Shown piece after piece: positions 14,001 to 29,000 of a stretch of 64,000 nucleotides of DNA (the stretch's first letter is position 1; every line of letters starts with the position of its first letter). Source of the DNA: Mimachlamys varia (Eukaryota > Mollusca > Bivalvia > Pectinida > Pectinidae); NCBI GenBank assembly GCA_947623455.1, contig OX392532.1, positions 22,666,792 to 22,730,791 on the forward strand, in the 5' to 3' direction. A program made the position numbers and the translations under genes. The notes under the pieces were generated by a model. It was not told where the DNA came from. It saw nothing but the letters and a program-made list of their open reading frames with translations, and searched no databases.

Positions 14001-17000
14001 GACCAGTGACCTTGAACATGGGTCAATGTCATTCATTTGAACAAACTTGGTAGTCCTTCAGTCAAGCATGATGCAAGTATGATATCAGCAACCTTGGCCA
14101 TCATGTTATTTGAAAGAAAATATTACACACAGCGCACAGGGTATAGCGGATGTCGACAAACGGTGCACGATGGCAATAGGTCATCCTGACTCTTCGGAAG
14201 AAATATATATTAATTTCATGGAATTTCATGAAAAGATAGTCTTCAAACAAACCACTTAGTAAAGCAATACCAAAAATTAGTGTAGATTAGATAAAACCCA
14301 AAACAACAATCAAAAGCCTTCTAGGAATATATTGAAAAGTGAATACAAATAAACAAAGCATGCTACATGCAGGAAAAGGTGAGAATACATGTAGATAAGG
14401 GTAAGAGTACATGTAGCTAAGGGTGACAGTACATGTAGCTATGGGTGACAGTACATGTAGCTGTTGGTGAGAATACAAGTAGGTAAGGGTGAGAATATAT
14501 GAAGGTAAGGGTGAGAGTACATGCAGCTAAGGATGACAGTACATGTAGCTGTTTGTGGGAATATATGTAGGGTGAGAATACATGTAGCTATGGGTGAGAA
14601 TACATGTAGCTAAGGGTACTTAACATGTAAGAAAGAGTGTTAGTATATGTAAGAAAGGATAGGGTACCTACAGGTTAGTGTGAATGTATCTGAAAGAAAG
14701 GGAAGATGAACTTGAAAGAAAGGGTGAGTGCAAATGTAGGAAAGGGTAGGAGTACCTACTCGTTAAAGACATGGTACATGTAAGAAAGGGTTAAAAATCC
14801 TGAAAGAAAGGGTGAGAGATCCTGAGAGAAAGGTTGAGAGTAAATATAGGAAAGGGTAGGGGTACCTAAAGGTTAGGGTGAGAGATCCTGAAAGAAAGGG
14901 CGAGATCCTGAAAGAAAGCGTGATAGATCCTGAAAGAAAGTTTAAGAGCAAATATAGGAAAGAGTAGGGGTACCTAAAGGTTAGGGTGAGAGATCCTGAA
15001 AGAAAGAGCGAGAGATCTTGAAAAAAGGGTGAGAGATCCTGAAAGAAAGGATGAGGGTTAATGTAGGAAAGGGTAGGGGTACCTACAAGTTAGGGAGATG
15101 GTATCTGAAAGAAACGGTGAGAGATCCTAGAGAAAGAAAGGTTGAGCGATCCTGAAAGAAAGAGTGAAAGATCCTGAAAAAAAGGGTGAGAGCATATGTA
15201 AGAAAGGGTGAGAGCATATGTAAGAAAGTGTGAGTGTATATGTAAGAAAGGGTGAGAGCATATGTAAGAAAGTGTGAGTGTATATGTAAGAAAGGGTGAG
15301 AGCATATGTAAGAAAGTGTGTGTATATGTAAGAAAGGGGAAGAGTATATGTAAGAAAGGGGGAGAGTATATATAGGAAAGGGACAGAGTATATGCAAGAA
15401 AGGGGGAGAGTATATGTAAGAAAGGGGGAGAGTATATGTAAGAAAGTGGGAGAGTATATGTAGGAAAGGGGGAGAGTATATGCAAGAAAGGGGAAGAGTC
15501 AATGTAAGAAAAGGGAAGAGTATATGTAAGAAAGGATGAGAGTTTATGTAAGAAAGGGTGAGAGTATACGTATATGTAAGAAAGGGGGAGAGTATATGTT
15601 AAAAAAAAAGGTTGATACAACATAGAGAAATCAGTGACAGTACATTGAGAAATCAGTGAAAGTCCATCCAGAAAAGCTTACATGTACCAGTACATGAAAA
15701 TATTCAAATAACATGTAGGGGAAAGGGTAACAGAACATAGAGGCAAGAATTCCACGAACTGAATGTGTGGCCTGTACAGCAAGCTGGGATTTGAGCATGA
15801 AGAAACATACTGGACGCTTAAAACCAATTATATACATTTGTTTATGTCGGAAAGTACAACAGAACACTTCATATAAGACCATAGTTTCTTACTTTCTGTT
15901 TACGATACTTCACTACAGAGCATGGTTAATTGTGACGTAAGCGCGCTTTCATAGATGGCGGTGATCACTAGGGACTAGAGAGCATAAGGCCTAGACACTA
16001 CTGCCGTAACAACTGTACAACAAACTTTATTAAAACCAGTAATGCATTTGTTTGTGTGGGGAAAAACAACAGAACACTTAATTATAAGACCACCGAGTTG
16101 CATAGCTTCTTACTTTCTGTTTACGATACTTCACTACAGAGAATGATGATAATTGTGACGTAAATTGTGGCTTGCGCACAGGTACAACGGAAATTGGTAC
16201 ACCGGGCTTCCGTTTACGACCCAGGCAAAAACAATATCGCTTGGATTTTCCGAGAGCGGCTTAAAAAGGGAGCTAATACATGGAGAAAATGGACACTAGA
16301 CATAAAGAAAAGGGAAATAACAGAGAAAATGGAGACCAGACATAAAGAAAATGGATATAACAGAGAAAATGGAAAGCAGACATAGAAAAAAGGGAGATAT
16401 AACACAGATAAAATGGTGACAAGACATAGAAAAAAGGGAGATAACATGGAGAGAAAATGATGAAAAGACAAAGAGAAAAGTGAGATAATACACGGAGAAA
16501 ATTCGGACAAGACATAGAGAAATGGGAGATTTAACACAGAGAAAAAGATAAAAAGACATAAAAAAGAAAGGTTAACAGTACATATAAAAAGGTGTAAGAG
16601 TACATAGAGAAACGTAGCACAAAATATAGAGAAAAGTGTAACAGAACATAAAGGAAAGTGTAACAGTACATAGAGAAACCTGTGTAACAGTACATAAAGA
16701 AAAGTGTAACAGTACACAGAGAAAAGTGTAACAGTACAAAGAGAAACCTGTGTAACAGTACATAGAGAAAAGTGTAACAGTACACAGAGAAAAGTGTATC
16801 ATTACACGGAGAAACATGTGTAACAGTAAAAAGAGAAAAGTGTAACAGTACATAGTGAAAGGTGTAACAATACAAAGAAAAACCTGTGTAACAGTACATA
16901 GAGAAAAGTGTAACAGTACATAGAGAAAAGTGTAACAGTCCACAGAGAAAAGTGTAACAGTCCACAGAGAAAAGTGTAACAGTGTACAGAGAAAAGTGTA

Positions 17001-20000
17001 ACATTACACGGAGAAACATGTGTAACAGTAAAAAGAGAAAAGTGTAACAGTACAAAGAAAAACCTGTGTAACAGTACATAGAGAAAAGTGTAACAGTCCA
17101 CAGAGAAAAGTGTAACAGTACATAGAGAAAAGTGTAACAGTCCACAGAGAAAAGTGTAACAGTCCACAGAGAAAAGTGTAACAGTGTACAAAGAAAAGTG
17201 TAACAGTACATAGAGAAACGTGTAACAGTACACAGAGAAACGTGTAACAAAGACAAAAGGGAAACATAAGAAGAGTTACAGTACATAGAGAACTACATGT
17301 ATGTAACATTACAAACAGAAAAACAGAGAAAGAGAAATAATAGAGAAGATTGACACTAGTCGTTGAGAAAAGCGATATAACAGAGAAAATTGAAAGCAGA
17401 CATAGAGAAAAGGGAGATATAACACAGAAAAAAATGTGACAAGACATAGAGGAAAGGGAAGATAACAAACAGAAAACTTATGAAAAGATAAAGAGAAAAG
17501 GGAGATATTTCAAAGAGAAAATTGACACTAGTGGTAGAAAAGGGGAGATAAAGATAAAATGGACACAAGTCATAGAGAAAAGGGAGATAACAGAGAAAAT
17601 AGAAGGCAGACATAGAAAAATGGGAGATAATACACAGAGAAAAGGATGACAAGACGGAGAGAAAAAGATGATTATAAAAAGAGAAAAGGAGACAAGACAT
17701 AGAAAACGGAGATATTAAACAGAGAAAATGATGGTGACAAGACAGAGAAAACGGAGATATTACAACAGAGAAAATTGATGACAAGACATTAAAACAGTAC
17801 ACAGAGAAAAGTGTAACAATATATAGAGAAAAGTGTAACAGTACAAAGAGAAAAGGAAACAGTAAAAAAAGAAAAGTGTAACAGTTTATACAGAAAAGGG
17901 TAACAGAACACAGAAGAATAGTTACAGTACGTTGAGAAAAGTGTAACAGTACAAAGCGAAAAGTGTAAAAGTACGTAGAGAAAAGTGTAACAGTACAAAG
18001 AGAAACATGTAACAGTACATAAAGGAAAGAGTAACAGTACGTAGAGAAAAGTGTAGCAGAACAAAGAGAAAAGTGTAACAGTACATAAAGGAAAGTGTAA
18101 CAATACAAAAAGAAAAGTGTAACAGTATATAGAGAAAAGTGTAGCAGTACAAAGAGAAAAGTGTAGCAGTACATAAAGGAAAGTGTAACAATACGAAGAT
18201 AAAAGTGTAACAGTACATAAAGGAAAGTGAAACAGTACAAAGAGAAAAGTGTAACAGTACATAAAGAAAAGTGTAACAAGACGAAGATAAAAGTGTAAAA
18301 GTAAATAGAGAAAAGTGTAAAAGTACATAAAGAAAAGTGTAACAGTACATAAAGGAAAGTGTAACAATACGAAGATAAAAATGTAAAAGTAAATAGGAAA
18401 AAGTGTAACAGGACATAAAGGAAAGTGTAACAGTACATAAAGGAAAGTGTAACAATACGAAAATAAAAATGTAAAAGTAAATAGGAAAAAGTGTAACAGT
18501 ACATAGAGAAAAGTGTAACAGTACATAGAGAAAAGTGTAACAGTACATAAAGGAAAGTGTAACAGTACATAAAGGAAAGGGTAACAGTACATAAAGGAAA
18601 GTGTAACAGTACATAGAGAAAAGTGTAACAGTACATAAAGGAAAGTGTTACAATACGAAGATAAAAATGTAAAAGTAAATAGAGAAAAGTGTAACAGTAC
18701 ATAAAGGAAAGTGTAACAGCACATAAAGGAAAGTGTAACAATACGAAGATAAAAATGTAAAAGTAAATAAAGAAAAGGGTAACAGTACATAGAGAAAAGT
18801 GTAACAGTACATAAAGGAAAGTGTAACAATACGAAGATAAAAATGTAAAAGTAAATAAAGGAAAGTGTAACAGTACAAAGAGAAAAGTGTAAAAGTAAAT
18901 AGAGAAAAGTGTAACAGTACATAAAGAAAAGTGTAACAATACATAGATAAAAGTGTAACAGGACATAGAGAAAAGTGTAACAGTACATTAAGGAAAGTGT
19001 AACAATACGAAGATAAAAGTGTAAAAGTACATAGAGAAAAGTGTAACAGTACATAAAGGAAAGTGTAACAGTACAAAGAGAAAAGTGTAAAAGTACATAG
19101 AGAAAAGTGTAACAGTACATAAAGGAAAGTGTAACAGTACATAGAGAAAAGTGTAACAGTACATAGAGAAAAGTGTAACAGTACATAAAGGAAAGTGTAA
19201 CAATACGAATATAAAAATGTAAAAGTAAATAGAGAAAAGTGTAACAGTACATAAAGGAAAGTGTAACAGTACAAAGAGAAAAGTGTAACAGTACATAAAG
19301 GAAAGTGTAACAATACGAAGATAAAAGTGTAAAAGTACATAGAGAAAAGTGTAACAGTACATAAAGGAAAGTGTAACAGTACAAAGAGAAAAGTGTAACA
19401 GTACATAAAGGAAAGTGTAACAGTACAAAGAGAAAGGGGTGATCGTAAAAACAGAGAGAAGGAAGATAACAGAGAAAATGGACACTAGACACAAAGAAAA
19501 TGGAGATAACAGAGAAAATGGGACATGACAGAGAAAAGTGTAACAGTACAAAAAGAAAAGTGCAACAGTACAAAGGGAAAAGTGTAACACTACATATACA
19601 TAGGGAAAAGTGAAGCAGAACAAAGAAATAAGTGTAGCACTTTCATAGGGAAAAGTGTAGCAGTACATAGGGAAAAGTGTAACACTACATACGGAAAAGT
19701 GTAGAAGAACAAAGAGAAACGTGTAACACTACATAGAGAAAAGTGAAGCAGAACAAAGAGAATGGGGTAAACAGACAAACAGAGAAAAGGGTAAAAGAAC
19801 TTAGAGTAAAGTAAAACAGTACATAGAGAAATGGGAGATAATACAAAGAGAAAAGGATGACAAGACAGAGATAAAAAGGAGATAAGAAAAAGAAAAAAGG
19901 ATGACAAGTCAGAGAAAACGGAGATATTACACTGAAAAATGGTGACAGGACATAAAAAGGAAAGGATAACATTACACAGAAAAACAGTATATAGAGTAAA

Positions 20001-23000
20001 GTGTAACAGTACATAGGGAAAAGTGTAGCAGAACATACAGAAAAGTGTAACAGTACAATGAGAAAAGGAAAATAGTACATCGGAAAAAATATAACAATAC
20101 ACAGTGAAAAGTGTAACAGTACATAGTGAAACGTCTAATACTACATAGAGAAAAGTATATCAGTACAAAGAGAAAAGTGAAACAATACGTAGAGAAAAGT
20201 GTAGCAGTACAAAGAGAAAAATGTAACAGTTCATAGAGAAAAGTGTAACAGTACATAGAGAAAAGTGTAACAGTGTATAGAGAAAAGTGTAACAGTATAT
20301 AGAGAGAAGTGTAACAGTACATGGAGAAAAGTGTAACAGTACATAGAGAAAAGTGTAACAGTACATAGAGAAAAGTGTAGCAGTACAAAGAGAAAAGTGT
20401 AACAGTTCATAGAGAAAAGTGTAACAGTATATAGAGAAAAGTGTAACAGTATATAGAGAGAAGCGTAACAGTACATGGAGAAAAGTGTAACAGTACATAG
20501 AGAAAAGTGTAACAGTACATAGAGAAAAGTGTAGCAGTACAAAGAGAAAAGTGTAACAGTTCATAGAGAAAATTGTAACAGTACATAAAGGAAAGTGTAA
20601 CAGTATATAGAGAAAAGTGTAACAGTGCAAAGAGAAAAGGGTGAACGTACAAACAGATAAAATGGAGATAACAGAGAAAATGATGACAAGCCATAGAGAA
20701 AAACGATATAACAGAGAAAATGGAAAGCAGACAAGAAAAAAGGGAGATATAACACAGAGAAAACGGTGACAAGATAAAGATAAAGGGGATATAATACACA
20801 GAGAAAATGATGAAAAAAACGAAAGGGAAAAGGGAGATAATACAACGAGAAAATGGTGACTAGATATAGAGAAATGGGAGATGTTACAAAAAGATAATGG
20901 AGACAAGACATAGAGAAATGGGAGATGTTACACAGAGAAAAAGATGATATTAGAGAAAATGATGACAAATCATAGAAAAAAGGGAGATAAGAGGGAAAAT
21001 AGAAAGCAGACATAGACAAAAAGGAGATATCACACAGAAAAATGGTGACAAGACATAGAGAAATGGGAGATAATACACAGAGAAAAGGATGACAAGACAT
21101 TAAAGAAAAAGAGAAACAGTACAAAGTCAAAAGGATAACAGTACACAGAGAAAAGTGTAGTAGTACATAGAGAAAAATGTAACAGTACATAGAGAAAAGT
21201 GTAACAGTACATAGAGAAAAGTGTAACAGTACATAGAGAAAAGTGTAACAGTACATAGAGAAAAGTGTAACAGTATATAGAGAAAAGTGCAACAGTACAT
21301 AGAGAAAGGGGTAAACAAACAATCAGAGAAAAGGGTAAAGAACATATAGGCAAATGTAACAGTAAAGAGAGAAATGTGTAATAGTATAGACGGGAAAGTG
21401 TAACAGTTATAGAAAAAAATGTAACAGTACATGGAGAAAAATGTAACAGTACATATAGAAAGGGGTAAACAAACAATCAGAGAAAAGGGTATAGAACATA
21501 CAGGAAAATATAACAGTATATAGAGAAAAGTGTAACAGTACATAGAGAAACGTGTAACAGTATACAGAGAAAAGTGTAACGGTACATAGAGAAAAGTGCA
21601 AAAGTACAAAGTGAAAACAGTAACATTACATAGAGAAAAGGGTAAAGAACATAGAGGAAAATGTAACAGAACAAAGAGAATAAAGAAAAGTTTAGCAGTA
21701 CATAGAGAAAAGTGTAACTGTACAAAGATAATAGAGAAAAGTTTAACAGTACAAAGATAATAGAGAAAAGTGTAACAGTACAAAGAGAATAGAGAAAAGT
21801 TAAGCAGTACATAGAGAAAAGTGTAACAGTACAAAGATAATAGAGGAAAGTGTAACAGTACAAAGAGAATACAGAAAAGTTGAGCAGTACATAGAGAAAA
21901 GTGTAACAGTACAAAGATAATAGAGAAAAGTGTAACAGTACAAAGATAATAGAGTAAAGTGTAACAGTACACAAGGAAAGGTAACATTACAAAACAAAAA
22001 GTAAAACAATCCATAGAGAGAAGTGTAATAGTACATACAGAAAAGTGTAACAGTACATAGAGGAAATTGTAACAATACATAGAGAAAGGGGTAAGAGATC
22101 ATCGAAAAAAGTGAATAGATAGACAATGTACAATGGATAAATAGACAGTGAATAGGTAGACAGTGTACCGAGAAAAGATAGACAGTGTGCAGACGATATA
22201 TAGTGAACAAAGGACAAAAAGACAGTGTACAGGGGATAGATAGATAGTGAACAAAGGACAAAAAGATAGTGTACAGAGGATAGATAGATAGTGTACAGAG
22301 GATAGATAGATAGTGTACAGAGGATAGATAGATAGTGTACAGAGAATATATAGACAGTGCACATAGGATAACTAGATAGTGTACCGAGAAATGATAGACA
22401 GTGTACAGACGATAGATAAATAGTGTACAGAGGATAGAACGACAATGTACAGAGGATAGATAGATAGTGTACAGAGGATAGATAGACAGTGTACAGAGGA
22501 TAGATATATAGTGTACAGAGGATAGATAGATAGTGTACAGAGGATAGTTAGATAATGTACAGAGGATAGATAGATAATGTAAAGAGAAAGATAGACAGTG
22601 TACAGAGGATAGATAGATAGTGTAAAGAGAAAGATAGACTGTGTACAGAGGATAGATAGATAGTGTTCAGAGATAGATAGACAGTGTACAGAGGATAGAT
22701 AGACAATGTACAGAGGATAGATAGATAGTGTAGGGAGGATAGATAGATAGTGTACAGAAGATAGATAGATAGTGTACAGGGGATAGATAGTGTACAGAGG
22801 ATAGATAGATAGTGTACAGAGGAGAGATAGACAGTGTACAGAGGATAGATAGATATTGTACAGAGGATAGAAAGATAGTGTACAGAGGATAGATAGATAG
22901 TGTACAGAAGATAGATAGATAGTGTACAGAGGATAGATAGTGTACAGAGGATAGATAGATAGTTTACAGAGTATAGACAGTGTACAGAGGATAGATAGAC

Positions 23001-26000
23001 AGTGTACAGAGGATAGATAGACAATGTACAGAGGATACATAGACGGCGTACAGAGGATAGATAGATAGTGTACAGAGGAGAAATATATAGTGTACAGAGA
23101 TAGATAGATAGTGTACAGAGGAGAGATAGACAGTGTACAGAGGATAGGTAGATAGTGTACAGAGATAGATAGATAGTGTACAGAGGATAGATAGATAGTG
23201 TACAGAGGATAGATAGATAGTGTAGAGAGGATAGATAGATGGTGTACAGGGGATAGATAGTGTACAGAGGATAGATAGATAGTGTACAAACGAGAGATAG
23301 ACAGTGTACAGAGGATAGATAGATAGTGTACAGAGGATAGAAAGATAATGTACAGAGGATAGATAGATAGTGTACAGAAGATATATAGATAGTGTACAAA
23401 GGAAAGATGGACAGTATATAATGGATAAATATTGTACAGAGGATAGATAGATAGTGTACAGAGGATAGATATATAGTGTACAGAGGATAGATAGATAGTG
23501 TACAGAAGATAGATAGATAGTGTACAGAGGAAAGATAGACAGTGTACAGAGGATAGATAGATAGTGTACAGAGGATAGAAAGATAGTGTACAGAGAATAG
23601 ATAGATAGTGTACAGAAGATAGATAGATAGATAGTGTACAGAGGATAGATAGATAGTGTACAGGGGATAGATAGATAGTGTACAGGGGATAGATAGTGTA
23701 TAGAGGAGAGATAGACAGTGTACAGAGGATAGATAGATAATGTACAGAGAATAGATAGATAGTGTACAGATTATATATAGTGTACAGAGGATAGATAGAT
23801 AGTGTATAGGGGATAGATAGTGTACAGAGGATATATAGTGTACAGAGGATAGATAGATAGTGTACAGAGGATATATAGATAGTGTACAGAGGAAAGAAAG
23901 ACAGTGTACAGAGGATAAATAGTGTACAGAGGATAGATAGATAGTGTACAGAGGATAGATATATAGTGTACAGAGGATAGATAGATAGTGTACAGAGGAT
24001 AGATAGATGGTGTACAGGGGATAGATAGTGTACAGAGGATAGATAGATAGTGTACAGACGAGAGATAGACAGTGTACAGAGGATAGATAGATAGTGTACA
24101 GAGGATAGAAAGATAATGTACAGAGGATAGATAGATAGTGTACAGAGGATAGATAGATAGTGTACAGAGGATAGATAGATAGTGTACAGAGGATAGATAT
24201 ATAGTGTACAGAGGATAGATAGATAGTGTACAGAGGATAGATATATAGTGTACAGAGGATAGATAGATAGTGTACAGAAGATAGATAGATAGTGTACAGA
24301 GGATAGATAGATAGTGTACAGAGGAAAGATAGACAGTGTACAGAGGATAGATAGATAGTGTACAGAGGATAGAAAGATAGTGTACAGAGAATAGATAGAT
24401 AGTGTACAGAAGATAGATAGATAGATAGTGTACAGAGGATAGATAGATAGTGTACAGGGGATAGATAGATAGTGTACAGGGGATAGATAGTGTATAGAGG
24501 AGAGATAGACAGTGTACAGAGGATAGATAGATAGTGTACAGATGATAGAAAGATAGTGTACAGAGATAGATAGACAGTGGACAGAGGATAAATAGACAGT
24601 GTACAGAGGATAAATAGACAATGTACAGAGGATAGATAGTGTACAGGGGATAGATAGATAGTGTACAGGGGTTAGATAGACAGTGTACAGAGGATAGACA
24701 GTGTACAGAGGATAGATAGATAGTGTACAGAGGATAGATAGAGTACAGAGATTAGATAGATGGTGTACAGAGGATAGACAGTGCATGTACAGAGGATAGA
24801 TAGATAGTGTACAGAGGATAGATAGACAGTGTACAGAGGATAGATAGATAGTGTACAGAGGATAGATAGACAGTGTACAGAGGATAGATAGACAGTGTAC
24901 AGAGGATAGATAGACAGTGTACAGAGGATAGATAGACAATGTACAGAGGATACACAGACAGTGTACAGAGGATAGATAGATAGTGTACAGAGGATAGATA
25001 GATAGTGTAGAGATAGATAGACAGTGGACAGAGGAGAGATAGACAGTGTACAGAGGATAGATAGACAGTGTACAGAGGATAGATAGACAGTGTACAGAGA
25101 TAGATAGATAGTGTACAGAGGATAGATAGATAGTGTACAGAGGATAGATAGATAGTATACAGAGGATAGATAGACAGTGTACAGACGATAGATAGATAGT
25201 ATACAGAGGATAGATAGATAGTGTACAGAGGATAGATAGACAGTGTACAGAGGAAACATAGACAGTGTACAGAGGATAGATAGATAGTGTACAGAGGATA
25301 GATAGATAGTGTACAGAGACAGATAGACAGTGTACAGAGGATAGATAGACAGTGTACAGAGATAGATAGACAGTGTACAGACGATAGATAGACAGTGTAC
25401 AGAGGATAGATAGACAGTGTACAGAGGATAGTAGACAGTGTACAGAGGATAGATAGACAATGTACAGAGGATACATAGACAGTGTACAGAGGATAGATAG
25501 ATAGTGTACAGAGGATAGATAGATAGTGTACAGAGATACATAGACAGTGTACAGAGGATAGATAGATAGTGTAGAGAGGATATATAGTGTACAGAGATAG
25601 ATAGACAGTGTACAGAGGATAGATAGATAGTGTACAGAGGATAAATAGAGTACAGAGGATAGATAGATAGTGTACAGAGAATAGATAGATAGTGTACAGA
25701 GTATAGACAGTGTACAGAGGATAGATAGATAGTGTACAGAGGAGAGATAGATAGTGTACAGAGATAGATAAATAGTGTACAGAGGATAGATAGACAATGT
25801 ACAGATGATACATAGACAGTGTACAGAGGATAGATAGATAGTGTACAGAGGAGAGATAGATAGTGTACAGAGATAGATAAATAGTGTACAGAGATAGATA
25901 GATAGTGTACAGAGGATAGATAGATAGTGTACAGAGGATAGATATATAGTGTATAGAGGATAGATAGATAGTGTACAGAGGATAGATAGATAGTGTACAG

Positions 26001-29000
26001 AGATAGATAGATAGTGTACAGAGGATAGATAGATAGTGTACAGAAGATAGATAGATAGTGTACAGAGGATAGATAGATAGTGTACAGAGGAAAGATAGAC
26101 AGTGTACAGAGGATAGATAGATAGTGTACAGAGGATAGAAAGATAGTGTACAGAGAATAGATAGATAGTGTACAGAAGATAGATAGATAGATAGTGTACA
26201 GAGGATAGATAGATAGTGTACAGGGGATAGATAGATAGTGTACAGGGGATAGATAGTGTATAGAGGAGAGATAGACAGTGTACAGAGGATAGATAGATAG
26301 TGTACAGATGATAGAAAGATAGTGTACAGAGATAGATAGACAGTGGACAGAGGATAAATAGACAGTGTACAGAGGATAGATAGACAATGTACAGAGGATA
26401 GATAGTGTACAGGGGATAGATAGATAGTGTACAGGGGTTAGATAGACAGTGTACAGAGGATAGACAGTGTACAGAGGATAGATAGATAGTGTACAGAGGA
26501 TAGATAGAGTACAGAGATTAGATAGATGGTGTACAGAGGATAGACAGTGCATGTACAGAGGATAGATAGATAGTGTACAGAGGATAGATGGACAGTGTAC
26601 AGAGGATAGATAGATAGTGTACAGAGGATAGATAGACAGTGTACAGAGGATAGATAGACAGTGTACAGAGGATAGATAGACAGTGTACAGAGGATAGATA
26701 GACAATGTACAGAGGATACACAGACAGTGTACAGAGGATAGATAGATAGTGTACAGAGGATAGATAGATAGTGTAGAGATAGATAGACAGTGGACAGAGG
26801 AGAGATAGACAGTGTACAGAGGATAGATAGACAGTGTACAGAGGATAGATAGACAATGTACAGAGGATACATAGACAGTGTACAGAGGATAGATAGACAA
26901 TGTACAGAGGATACACAGACAGTGTACAGAGTATAGATAGACAGTGTACAGAGATAGATAGATAGTGTACAGAGGATAGATAGATAGTGTACAGAGGATA
27001 GATAGATAGTGTACAGAGGATAGATAGATAGTATACAGAGGATAGATAGACAGTGTACAGACGATAGATAGATAGTATACAGAGGATAGATAGATAGTGT
27101 ACAGAGGATAGATAGACAGTGTACAGAGGATACATAGACAGTGTACAGAGGATAGATAGATAGTGTACAGAGGATAGATAGATAGTGTACAGAGACAGAT
27201 AGACAGTGTACAGGGGATAGATAGACAGTGTACAGAGATAGATAGACAGTGTACAGACGATAGATAGACAGTGTACAGAGGATAGATAGACAGTGTACAG
27301 AGGATAGTAGACAGTGTACAGAGGATAGATAGACAATGTACAGAGGATACATAGACAGTGTACAGAGGATAGATAGATAGTGTACAGAGGATAGATAGAT
27401 AGTGTACAGAGATACATAGACAGTGTACAGAGGATAGATAGATAGTGTAGAGAGGATATATAGTGTACAGAGATAGATAGACAGTGTACAGAGGATAGAT
27501 AGATAGTGTACAGAGGATAAATAGAGTACAGAGGATAGATAGATAGTGTACAGAGAATAGATAGATAGTGTACAGAGTATAGACAGTGTACAGAGGATAG
27601 ATAGATAGTGTACAGAGGAGAGATAGATAGTGTACAGAGATAGATAAATAGTGTACAAAGGATAGATAGACAATGTACAGATGATACATAGACAGTGTAC
27701 AGAGGATAGATAGATAGTGTACAGAGGAGAGATAGATAGTGTACAGAGATAATTAAATAGTGTACAGAGATAGATAGACAGTGTACAGAGGATAGATAGA
27801 TAGTGTACAGAGGATAGATAGATAGTGTACAGAGATAGATAGATAGTGTACAGAGGATAGATAGACAGTGTACAGAGTATAGATAGATAGATAGTGTACA
27901 GAGTATAGATAGATAGACAGTGTACAGAGTATAGATAGACAGTGTACAGAGGATAGATAGATAGACAGTGTACAGAGTATAGATAGATAGACAGTGTACA
28001 GAGTATAGATAGATAGACAGTGTAAAGAGTATAGATAGACAGTGTACAGAGGATAGATAGATAGTGTACAGAGGATAGATAGATAGTGTACAGAGGAAAG
28101 ATAGATAGTGTACAGAGATAGATAGATAGTGTACAGAGGATAGATAGATAGTGTACAGAGTATAGATAGATAGATAGTGTACAGAGTATAGATAGATAGA
28201 CAGTGTACAGAGTATAGATAGACAGTGTACAGAGGATAGATAGATAGACAGTGTACAGAGTATAGATAGATAGACAGTGTACAGAGTATAGATAGACAGT
28301 GTACAGAGGATAGATAGACAGTGTACAGAGTATAGATAGACAGTGTACAGAGGATAGATAGACAGTGTACAGAGTATAGATAGACAGTGTACAGAGATAG
28401 ATAGATAGTGTACAGAGGATAGATAGATAGTGTAGAGAGGATAGATAGATAGTGTACAGAGGATAGATAGACAGTGTACAGAGGATAGATAGATAGTGTA
28501 CAGAGATAGATAGACAGTGTACAGAGGATAGATAGACAGTGTACAGAGATAGATAGACAGTGTACAGACGATAGATAGACAGTGTACAGAGGATAGATAG
28601 ACAGTGTACAGAGGATACATAGACAGTGTACAGAGGATAGATAGATAGTGTACAGAGATAGATAGACAGTGTACAGAGGATAGATAGACAGTGTACAGAG
28701 ATAGATAGACAGTGTACAGACGATAGATAGACAGTGTACAGAGGATAGATAGACAGTGTACAGAGGATAGATAGACAGTGTACAGAGGATAGATAGACAA
28801 TGTACAGAGGATACATAGACAGTGTACAGAGGATAGATAGATAGTGTACAGAGGATAGATAGATAGTGTACAGAGATACATAGACAGTGTACAGAGGATA
28901 GATAGATAGTGTAGAGAGGATATATAGTGTACAGAGATAGATAGACAGTGTACAGAGGATAGATAGATAGTGTACAGAGGATAAATAGAGTACAGAGGAT

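Noticed and set aside
16531..20906. Minus-strand open frames rich in F, L, Y, C and T that look like membrane proteins
   Set aside because: They come from the 22-bp gtgtaacagtacatagag-type repeat. The hydrophobic look is due to a pyrimidine-rich strand, and several frames overlap fully.
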